DNA of 5,015 nucleotides from JBBKXP01 sp038251315 (GTDB taxonomy: Bacteria > Pseudomonadota > Alphaproteobacteria > Rhodobacterales > Rhodobacteraceae), in assembly GCA_038251315.1 (NCBI GenBank), contig JBBSBK010000150.1:1-5015 (forward strand). The letters are read 5' to 3'. Positions 1 to 5,015 of the stretch are shown here, in pieces (the stretch's first letter is position 1; the number at the start of each line of letters is the position of its first letter). A program made the translations under genes and the position numbers. The notes under the pieces are model-generated. The model made no database searches. It saw only the letters and a list, made by a program, of their open reading frames with translations, and was not told the DNA's origin.

Positions 1-516
1 GACCGGTCGGCGTTCCTGCAAAAGGGGCTGCTGCCGGTCGGCAATTTCGTCGCTGCCCTGCCCATCGTAGGCCTTGCCCCAATCCTTGTGGCGTGGTTCG
101 GGTTTGACTGGCAGTCCAAAGCGGCGGTGGTCGTGGCAATGGTATTCTTTCCCGTCCTCATCAACGCCGTCGCCGGGCTGGCCGACAGTCAGGTGATGCA
201 GCGCGACCTGATGCGCACCTATGGCGCGTCCTATTGGCAGACCCTGTTCAAGCTGCGGCTGCCGAGTGCGATGCCGTTCATCTTTAACGGGCTGAAAATC
301 GCGACGACGCTGGCGCTGATCGGGGCCATCGTTGCCGAATTTTTCGGCTCTCCGGTGCGGGGAATGGGGTTTCGTATCTCGACATCGGTCGGACAGCTTG
401 CGCTTGACATGGTCTGGGCCGAGATTGCGGCGGCGGCATTGGCGGGCAGTCTGTTCTATGGGATGGTCAGCATGATAGAACGGGGGGTGACGTTCTGGCA
501 CCCGTCGCAGAGATAA
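1..516 (+). CDS. ABC transporter permease, C-terminal part (5' end outside window)
   Basis: This is an inner-membrane subunit of a binding-protein-dependent importer, in the BPD_transp_1 class related to SsuC/TauC/ThiX. The frame is open from base 1 to the TAA at 514-516 and gives 171 residues; the family is usually about 250-280, so roughly 80-110 N-terminal residues lie upstream. Hydrophobic segments lie near residues 16-35, 41-60, 97-115 and 137-155. The cytoplasmic EAA loop that docks on the ATPase is clear at residues 69-88: its Gly is G75 and the closing L-x-L-P is at 85-88, in the canonical spacing, although the leading EAA is replaced by DLM. The C-terminus ends in FWHPSQR, which fits NMT1-type transporter permeases. 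The gene lies 60 bases before a substrate-binding protein on the same strand with no terminator between them, so the two are probably cotranscribed. Family assignment is firm; substrate cannot be read from the sequence. Confidence 0.93.
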   Translation, partial: DRSAFLQKGLLPVGNFVAALPIVGLAPILVAWFGFDWQSKAAVVVAMVFFPVLINAVAGLADSQVMQRDLMRTYGASYWQTLFKLRLPSAMPFIFNGLKIATTLALIGAIVAEFFGSPVRGMGFRISTSVGQLALDMVWAEIAAAALAGSLFYGMVSMIERGVTFWHPSQR

Positions 517-563
517 CAAGAAACGGATTTTGGGGCCGGGCGAGGGGACGACAAACATGACAT

Positions 564-568
564 GGAGG
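564..568 (+). promoter_or_regulatory. Shine-Dalgarno sequence GGAGG that fixes the start of the binding-protein gene
   Basis: GGAGG lies eight bases before the ATG at 577. An in-frame ATG at 562 overlaps this motif and has no ribosome-binding sequence of its own. The ATG at 577 is therefore the better start, and it also places a well-formed signal peptide exactly at the N-terminus. Confidence 0.85.
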
Positions 569-576
569 TCAGAAAA

Positions 577-1569
577 ATGAAAACAACAATGATCGCAATC
601 GCGGCCAGCCTTGGGCTGGCGACTGCTGCGGCGGCGCAGGATGACCTGACGCTGCAACTGAAATGGGTCACACAGGCCCAGTTCGCCGGCTATTACGTGG
701 CGCAGGCCGAAGGGTTCTATGAGGAAGAAGGGCTGAACGTCACCATCCTGCCCGGCGGCCCCGACATTGCCCCCGAACAGGTCATCGCCGCGGGCGGTGC
801 CGATGTCATCACGACGTGGATGCCCGCCGCACTGGCGGCCCGCGAACGTGGTCTGAACCTTGTCAACATCGCCCAGCCGTTCAAGGGTGGCGGTCTGGAA
901 ATGACCTGTCTCAAGGAGTCCGGCATCGAAGGCACCGATGATTTCGCCGGGCATACCCTTGGCGTCTGGTTCTTTGGCAACGAATACCCGTTCTATTCGT
1001 GGATGGCCAAACTGGGGCTGCCGACGGATGGGTCCGAAAGTGGTGTCACCGTGCTCAAGCAGGCGTTCAACGTCGATGCCTTGCTGCAAAAGCAGGCAGA
1101 CTGCATTTCGGTCATGACCTACAACGAATACGGTCAGGTGCTGGATGCCGGGATCAGCCCGGACGATCTGGTCACCTTCAACTATCTTGCCGAAGGTGTC
1201 GGGGTGCTTGAGGATGGTCTTTATGCGACTGAAGAGCAGTTGGCCGATCCGGCGTTCGCCGACAAGATGGTCCGGTTTGTCCGTGCGTCGATGAAGGGCT
1301 GGAAGTGGGCCGAGGAAAACCCTGCCGCCGCCGCCCAGATCGTCGTCGACAACGACCAGACCGGGGCGCAGACGCTGGAACACCAGACCTATATGATGGG
1401 CGAAGTGGCCAAGCTGACCGCAGGATCGAACGGGGCGCTGGACCCCGCCGATTACGACCAGACGGTTGCGACGCTGCTGTCAGGCGTTTCGCCAGACAAT
1501 CCGGCGATCACCAAGGCCCCCGAGGGGATGGCCTGGACCCATGCGATCAGCGATCTGGCGCTGAACTAG
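577..1569 (+). CDS. ABC transporter substrate-binding protein, NMT1/THI5-like (ThiY/RibY type)
   Basis: This is a periplasmic solute-binding protein of 330 residues that delivers ligand to the permease encoded just upstream. Residues 1-20 form a Sec signal peptide: MKTT, a hydrophobic core, then an Ala-rich end, with likely cleavage after the AAAA run before Gln21. There is no lipobox Cys, so it is probably soluble in the periplasm. The mature protein opens with LKWVTQAQFAGYYVAQ (residues 28-43) followed by EGFYEEEGL, the hallmark start of the NMT1/THI5-like domain found in ThiY and RibY binding proteins. Further family features are the GGPDIAPEQV segment and WFFGNEYPFYSW. The Cys-rich CCCFC motif of THI5 pyrimidine synthases is absent, as expected for a transport protein. 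Known ligands of relatives are thiamine-pyrimidine precursors and riboflavin; the ligand here is unknown. A terminator follows 16 bases after the stop, so this is the last gene of its operon. Confidence 0.92.
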   Translation: MKTTMIAIAASLGLATAAAAQDDLTLQLKWVTQAQFAGYYVAQAEGFYEEEGLNVTILPGGPDIAPEQVIAAGGADVITTWMPAALAARERGLNLVNIAQPFKGGGLEMTCLKESGIEGTDDFAGHTLGVWFFGNEYPFYSWMAKLGLPTDGSESGVTVLKQAFNVDALLQKQADCISVMTYNEYGQVLDAGISPDDLVTFNYLAEGVGVLEDGLYATEEQLADPAFADKMVRFVRASMKGWKWAEENPAAAAQIVVDNDQTGAQTLEHQTYMMGEVAKLTAGSNGALDPADYDQTVATLLSGVSPDNPAITKAPEGMAWTHAISDLALN

Positions 1570-1585
1570 GGTCTACTGCGATTGG

Positions 1586-1615
1586 GGCGCCCCGCCGCAA
1601 GGTGGGGCGCCTTTT
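1586..1615 (+). terminator. Rho-independent terminator of the transporter operon
   Basis: The 11-base arm GGCGCCCCGCC (1586-1596) pairs with GGTGGGGCGCC (1601-1611) through ten Watson-Crick pairs and one G-U pair. The arms are separated by a GCAA loop, a stable GNRA tetraloop, and followed directly by TTTT. The stem is very GC-rich, the U-tract is short, and the hairpin starts 16 bases after the binding-protein stop codon. It should end the permease/binding-protein transcript and isolate it from the downstream gene. Confidence 0.88.
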
Positions 1616-1624
1616 GCATGTGCA

Positions 1625-1660
1625 GGAGCCTCCGGCGGGAGCTTAAGGGACCAAAGAAGC
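1625..1660 (+). repeat. Possible copy of a recurrent Rhodobacterales intergenic motif
   Basis: Directly after the terminator come GGAGCCTCCGGCGGGAGC (1625-1642) and GGGACCAAAGAAGC (1647-1660). From memory, strings of the form GCCTCCGGCGGGAGTATTT followed by a GG..CAAAGAAG-like tail occur many times in intergenic regions of Rhodobacterales genomes, often just after terminators. This copy carries CTTAAG-like bases where TATTT is usual. CTCC/GGAG (1630-1633 with 1638-1641) can form a small hairpin. Only one copy is present in the window, so the repeat nature rests on recall and not on a comparison made here. Confidence 0.45.
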
Positions 1661-1736
1661 TGACTTGTCGGATCACTTCGGCTCTTGCGCTGCCGGGAGT
1701 CGCGGCTACACCGACGGCGGCAAGACAGGGGCGGGC

Positions 1737-3749
1737 ATGGCATATCTTTTGGGCGTCGATACCGGCGGCACCTACACCGATGCGGTCGTGCTGGACGAGG
1801 CGACGGACAGTGTTCTGGCGTCCGCCAAGGCGCTGACCAGTCGCCCCGATCTGGCAGTGGGCGTCGGGCAAGCTATCGACGCCGCCATTGCGCAGGCAGG
1901 CGTCGCGGTGGCCGACATCGCGATGGTGTCGCTGTCCACCACCCTTGCCACCAATGCGCTGGTCGAGGGTCAGGGCGGGCGCGTCGCGCTGGTGTTCATC
2001 GGGTTCGACCCGGGCGAGCTGGGCCGCGCGGGGCTGACCGAGGCGCTCAAGGGCGATCCGGTTATCGTGCTGGCGGGCGGGCACAATCATGCTGGGGGCG
2101 AGGTGGTGCCGGTCGATCTGGCACGGCTTGAAGCCGAATTGGCCGCCCTGCCCCCCGGCATCACCGGCTTTGCCGTCGCCGCCAGTTTCGCCACCCGCAA
2201 CCCCGCGCATGAAATCACGGTGCGCGATCTGATCCGGGCGACAACCGGCAAACCCGTCACCTGTTCGCATGAATTATCGACGGCTTTGGGTGGCCCGAAG
2301 CGCGCCCTGACTGCGGTGCTGAACGCCCGCCTGATCGGCCTGATTGCCAGCCTGATTGCCGCCTGCGAGGTGCATCTGACCCATATCGGCGTGCATGCCC
2401 GCCTGATGGTGGTGCGCGGTGACGGGGCGCTGGTGTCCGCCGCTGTCGCCCGCGAAAAGCCGATCGAAACGATCCTGAGCGGTCCGGCTGCCAGCATCGC
2501 CGGGGCGTCGTGGCTGACCGGCGAAACCGATGCGCTGGTCAGCGACATCGGTGGCACCACGACCGACATCTGCCTGTTGAAGGGCGGCAAGCCAACGATC
2601 GACCCGCAAGGCGCCCGCGTCGGCCCTTACCGCACGATGGTCGAAGCGGTGGCGATGCGCACCTGGGGTCTGGGCGGCGACAGCGAGGTGCATGTCGTCG
2701 AAGGGCTCGACGGCGGCTTGCGTCTGGGGCCGCGTCGTCTGATGCCCGTCGCGTTGGCGGCACAGGAATACCCCGAATTGGTCCATCGCGCCCTAGATCG
2801 CGCATTGACCAGCGATGTGCCGCCAGAGGACGGCGCACGGTTCGTCATTCCGCATTGGCAGGGCGATGTCCCCGAAGGGTTGGACCCGCGTGAAACCGCC
2901 GTGGCGCTGCGATTGGCCAATGGCCCGTTGCGGTTGGCGGATGCGGTGAGGTCGCGCGTAGAGGCACCTGCGCTGGGCCGTCTGGTGTCGCGCGGGCATG
3001 TGATGATCGCGGGCGTGACCCCATCAGATGCGGCGCATGTGCTTGGACGGTTGGATGCGTGGGACGGCGCGGCGGCGGTCAAGGCGATGACCCTGTTTGC
3101 GCGGCGGCGCAACGGGCGGGGCGACCGGATTGGCGACACCGCCGAGGCGATGGCGCAGGCGATCGTCGATCAGTTGACGCGGCAGACCGTCGATGCACTG
3201 CTTGAATCCGCCTTTGCCGAGGATAACCGCGACTGGATGGGTCGCACCCCCGAGGCGCTGGCGCAGAACCCGCTGACCATTGCGGGCCTCGACCAGCATC
3301 GTGGCATCATCCATGCGTCACTGTCGCTGGGCGTCCCGGTGATCGGCCTTGGCGCGTCGGCTTCGTCCTATTACGGCGCGGTCGGGCAACGCCTTGGCAC
3401 CCGCATGGTGCTGCCTGCCCATGCCGGTGTCGCCAACGCCATCGGCGCGGTCGTCGGGCAGGTGTCGATGCAGGCCAGCGGCACCGTGACCAGCCCCGGC
3501 CCCGGTGCATTCGCCGTGCATCTGCCAACCGGGCCGCAGCGATTCATCGATCGCGATTTGGCGCTGACAGCGTTGGAGCAGGCGCTGACTGCCGATGCCA
3601 CGGACCGGGCGCAGGCGGCGGGCGTCGAGGAAATCCGCCTGACCGTCGCCCGCGACATCCGCGAGGTCGATATCGAAGGCCAGCCGGTGTTCATCGAGGC
3701 GAATGTGCGCGTCACGGCGCAGGGGCGTCCGCGGATCGCGGCGGGCTAG
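1737..3749 (+). CDS. Hydantoinase/oxoprolinase family protein (HyuA-like, solo)
   Basis: This 670-residue protein belongs to the HyuA/5-oxoprolinase/acetone-carboxylase superfamily, whose members use an actin-like ATPase fold to activate cyclic amides or ketones. The N-terminal phosphate loop LGVDTGGTYTDAV is at residues 5-17. The hydantoinase-A core has ETILSGPAASIAGA at about 244-257 and the second phosphate loop SDIGGTTTDI at 269-278. A conserved HAGVANAIGA segment is at 562-571. Length is close to the roughly 650-700 residues of stand-alone HyuA. ATG 1737 is chosen because the phosphate loop begins five codons later and AGGGG (1727-1731) precedes it; the frame is open upstream to a TTG at 1665, but that extension has no family resemblance. 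HyuA normally works with HyuB, which does not appear on either side here. The substrate cannot be assigned: hydantoin, oxoproline-like and other cyclic amides are all possible. It sits between a terminated transporter operon and a thuA-like pair, 52 bases before the latter. Confidence 0.9.
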   Translation: MAYLLGVDTGGTYTDAVVLDEATDSVLASAKALTSRPDLAVGVGQAIDAAIAQAGVAVADIAMVSLSTTLATNALVEGQGGRVALVFIGFDPGELGRAGLTEALKGDPVIVLAGGHNHAGGEVVPVDLARLEAELAALPPGITGFAVAASFATRNPAHEITVRDLIRATTGKPVTCSHELSTALGGPKRALTAVLNARLIGLIASLIAACEVHLTHIGVHARLMVVRGDGALVSAAVAREKPIETILSGPAASIAGASWLTGETDALVSDIGGTTTDICLLKGGKPTIDPQGARVGPYRTMVEAVAMRTWGLGGDSEVHVVEGLDGGLRLGPRRLMPVALAAQEYPELVHRALDRALTSDVPPEDGARFVIPHWQGDVPEGLDPRETAVALRLANGPLRLADAVRSRVEAPALGRLVSRGHVMIAGVTPSDAAHVLGRLDAWDGAAAVKAMTLFARRRNGRGDRIGDTAEAMAQAIVDQLTRQTVDALLESAFAEDNRDWMGRTPEALAQNPLTIAGLDQHRGIIHASLSLGVPVIGLGASASSYYGAVGQRLGTRMVLPAHAGVANAIGAVVGQVSMQASGTVTSPGPGAFAVHLPTGPQRFIDRDLALTALEQALTADATDRAQAAGVEEIRLTVARDIREVDIEGQPVFIEANVRVTAQGRPRIAAG

Positions 3750-3790
3750 ATCACCGCGTTGTCATGCGCTAACAGGCGACAGCATTTAAC

Positions 3791-3794
3791 GGAG
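3791..3794 (+). promoter_or_regulatory. Ribosome-binding site of the thuA-like gene
   Basis: GGAG lies seven bases before the ATG at 3802, supporting that start. The rest of the 52-base gap after the HyuA-like gene holds no convincing terminator or promoter, so readthrough from upstream is possible. Confidence 0.7.
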
Positions 3795-3801
3795 CTTTGC
3801 C

Positions 3802-4587
3802 ATGCCGATCCGCACCATCGTCTGGAACGAAAACGTCCATGAGCAGACCAACAAGGTCGTTGCCGGGGTCTACCCCAAGGGAATGCACGGCTGCATCGCC
3901 GATGCCCTGAACACCGACGCCGGGATCAGCGCAACCACTGCCACCTTGCAGGAGCCTGACCACGGGTTGTCCGCCGACCGACTGGCCGAAACGGACGTCC
4001 TGCTATGGTGGGGTCACGCCGCACATGGCGACGTCGCCGATGCCGTGGTCGAGCGGGTTGCCGAACAGGTCTGGGCGGGCATGGGCCTGATCCTGCTGCA
4101 CTCGGCGCATTTCTCCAAGATCTTCAAACGCCTGATGGGCACCCCCTGCAACCTGTCATGGCGTGAGGCGGGCGAGCGGGAACGGCTGTGGGTCGCGTCA
4201 CGCAATCATCCGATTGCGCGAGGCTTGCCCGATCATTTCGAGCTTGAGAGCGAAGAGATGTATGGCGAACCCTTTGGCGTCCCCGAACCGCTGGAAACCG
4301 TGTTCATCAGTTGGTTTCAAGGTGGCGAGGTGTTCCGGTCGGGCCTGACCTACAGGCGCGGCGCGGGCAACGTGTTCTATTTCCGCCCCGGCCATGAAAC
4401 CTATCCGACTTATCACGATGCCAATGTGCAGATTGTCCTGAAGAACTCCGTGCATTGGGCGCACAACCCAGCGTCGCGGGTGCTGAACGTTACCGATGCG
4501 CCGAATCGTCCGGTGGGCCAAGCCCCGGAAAAGATCACGGAACGTGGCCCCCGTCTGCACCTAGACGGTGAAAAGGGGTTCAAGTGA
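3802..4587 (+). CDS. thuA: ThuA-like protein (trehalose-utilisation family)
   Basis: This 261-residue cytoplasmic protein belongs to the ThuA family, which has a class-I glutamine-amidotransferase-like fold. Recognisable conserved blocks, in order, are VWNEN (7-11), VYPKGMHG (23-30), LLWWGHAAH (67-75), LLHSAHFSKIFKRLMGT (98-114), a SWREAGERERLWV block, EEMYGEPFGVPEP, the SWFQGGEVFRSGLTY block, and FRPGHETYPTYH (194-205). The match extends over nearly the whole chain, and no signal peptide or membrane segment is seen. In Sinorhizobium and Agrobacterium, ThuA and the dehydrogenase ThuB are needed to use trehalose and related disaccharides through 3-keto derivatives; the precise chemistry of ThuA is less certain. 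The stop codon overlaps the start of a Gfo/Idh/MocA oxidoreductase (GTGA), which mirrors the thuA-thuB pairing. Many ThuA homologues act on other sugars or polyols, so trehalose itself is not established. No disaccharide transporter genes are visible here. Confidence 0.88.
   Translation: MPIRTIVWNENVHEQTNKVVAGVYPKGMHGCIADALNTDAGISATTATLQEPDHGLSADRLAETDVLLWWGHAAHGDVADAVVERVAEQVWAGMGLILLHSAHFSKIFKRLMGTPCNLSWREAGERERLWVASRNHPIARGLPDHFELESEEMYGEPFGVPEPLETVFISWFQGGEVFRSGLTYRRGAGNVFYFRPGHETYPTYHDANVQIVLKNSVHWAHNPASRVLNVTDAPNRPVGQAPEKITERGPRLHLDGEKGFK
4573..4578 (+). promoter_or_regulatory. Ribosome-binding site of the oxidoreductase gene, inside the thuA-like gene
   Basis: AAGGGG lies five bases before the GTG start at 4584 and within the last codons of the preceding gene. 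It supports a GTG start and translational coupling through the GTGA overlap at 4584-4587. Confidence 0.65.
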
Positions 4588-5015
4588 CCAGCCCGATCCG
4601 GGTTCTGATCCTTGGCACGGGCGGCATGGCCAATGCCCATGCCGAGGCTTACGCCGCCATTCCCGGTTGTTCGGTCGTTGCTGGGGTCGATACCAACCCG
4701 GAGCGGCTGGCCGATTTCAAGACCCGCCACGGTGTTGCCAAGGGGTTCGCGACGATCGAAGAAGCCCTCGCATGGGGCCGTTTTGACGCGGTGTCCAACG
4801 TCACCCCTGATGCCGCCCATCACGTGACCACCTTGCCCCTGCTGGCGGCGGGCAAGCATGTGTTGTGCGAAAAGCCGCTGGCGACCAATGCCGCGGATGC
4901 CGCCGCGATGGCCGCTGCCGCCACAAAGTCGGGCGTCGTCAACATGGTCAACCTGACCTACCGCAACGGTCCGGCGATGATAATGGCCGCGCAGATGGTC
5001 GCGGGCGGGGTCATC
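4584..5015 (+). CDS. Gfo/Idh/MocA family oxidoreductase, N-terminal part (3' end outside window)
   Basis: This is an NAD(P)-dependent sugar or polyol dehydrogenase of the Gfo/Idh/MocA family; 144 residues are visible, starting from GTG, out of a usual 330-400. The Rossmann fold is clear: strand IRVLILGTGGMA (5-16) carries the dinucleotide-binding glycines, and VAGVDTN (32-38) ends the second strand, with Asp36 suggesting a preference for NAD over NADP. The VSNVTPDAAHH block (70-80) and the catalytic-region EKP motif at 96-98 (VLCEKPLATN) are typical. The last visible part, NLTYRNGPAM, enters the region linking the two domains; the C-terminal substrate domain is not seen. It overlaps the thuA-like gene by four bases, so the two are almost certainly coexpressed and its position matches ThuB. 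ThuB-like 3-keto-sugar formation is the leading guess, but related enzymes oxidise inositols, glucosides and amino sugars, so no symbol is given. Confidence 0.92.
   Translation, partial: MTSPIRVLILGTGGMANAHAEAYAAIPGCSVVAGVDTNPERLADFKTRHGVAKGFATIEEALAWGRFDAVSNVTPDAAHHVTTLPLLAAGKHVLCEKPLATNAADAAAMAAAATKSGVVNMVNLTYRNGPAMIMAAQMVAGGVI

Noticed and set aside
558..571. Inverted repeat TGAC-N6-GTCA overlapping the binding-protein ribosome-binding site
   Set aside because: Four-base arms are expected by chance at this length, and no regulator gene is visible to pair with it.
577..1569. THI5-type pyrimidine synthase instead of a binding protein
   Set aside because: The CCCFC motif is missing, a secretion signal is present, and the gene follows an ABC permease. 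A transport role fits much better.
1665..1736. N-terminal extension of the HyuA-like protein from TTG 1665
   Set aside because: The 24 extra residues have no family resemblance and the extension overlaps the intergenic region. ATG 1737 sits right before the conserved phosphate loop.
1616..1736. Promoter for the HyuA-like gene downstream of the terminator
   Set aside because: TTGTCG at 1665-1670 resembles a -35 box, but no AT-rich -10 element lies at the right distance, so no promoter is called.
1566..2270. Long open frame on the minus strand opposite the start of the HyuA-like gene, with similar minus-strand frames elsewhere
   Set aside because: These are typical antisense shadows of high-GC genes: the translations are rich in Arg, Pro, Ala and Gly, show no recognisable domain, and lie opposite well-supported + strand genes.
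3764..3787. Possible hairpin GTTGTC...GACAGC between the HyuA-like and ThuA-like genes
   Set aside because: The stem is only about six pairs including one wobble, the loop is long, and no T-tract follows. It does not qualify as a terminator.

Overview
The window is a high-GC stretch (roughly 60-65% G+C by eye) with all recognisable genes on the + strand. Codon use, gene families and an intergenic motif I associate with Rhodobacterales point to an alphaproteobacterium, most likely a marine or soil Rhodobacterales relative. This assignment is an inference, because there is no rRNA or other phylogenetic marker in the window.

Layout. (1) Positions 1-516 hold the C-terminal 171 residues of an ABC-transporter inner-membrane permease. 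(2) Positions 577-1569 hold a complete periplasmic substrate-binding protein of the NMT1/THI5-like (ThiY/RibY-type) family with a clear signal peptide. These two genes are the distal end of an importer operon; its ATPase must lie upstream or elsewhere. (3) Positions 1586-1615 form a strong intrinsic terminator that closes this operon. A GC-rich motif resembling a recurrent Rhodobacterales intergenic sequence follows it. (4) Positions 1737-3749 encode a hydantoinase/oxoprolinase-family (HyuA-like) protein with no HyuB partner in the window. (5) Positions 3802-4587 encode a ThuA-like protein. It overlaps by four bases (GTGA) with (6) a Gfo/Idh/MocA-family NAD(P)-dependent oxidoreductase, which starts at 4584 and runs off the right edge.

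How they may work together. The transporter family usually imports small heterocycles such as thiamine-pyrimidine precursors or riboflavin, and HyuA relatives act on cyclic amides, ureides or related carbonyl compounds using ATP. Import followed by ring opening is therefore a plausible theme, but the terminator between them argues against one simple transcript. The ThuA-oxidoreductase pair is translationally coupled. It resembles the ThuA/ThuB pair of rhizobia, which processes disaccharides through 3-keto derivatives. A carbohydrate or glycoside role is therefore the default expectation for that pair, and the right-hand genes may form an operon separate from the left-hand ones.

I found no CRISPR array, tRNA, rRNA, insertion sequence, phage gene or obvious defence system. 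The window looks like ordinary catabolic and transport DNA. The main open questions are the solo HyuA and the substrate of the transporter.
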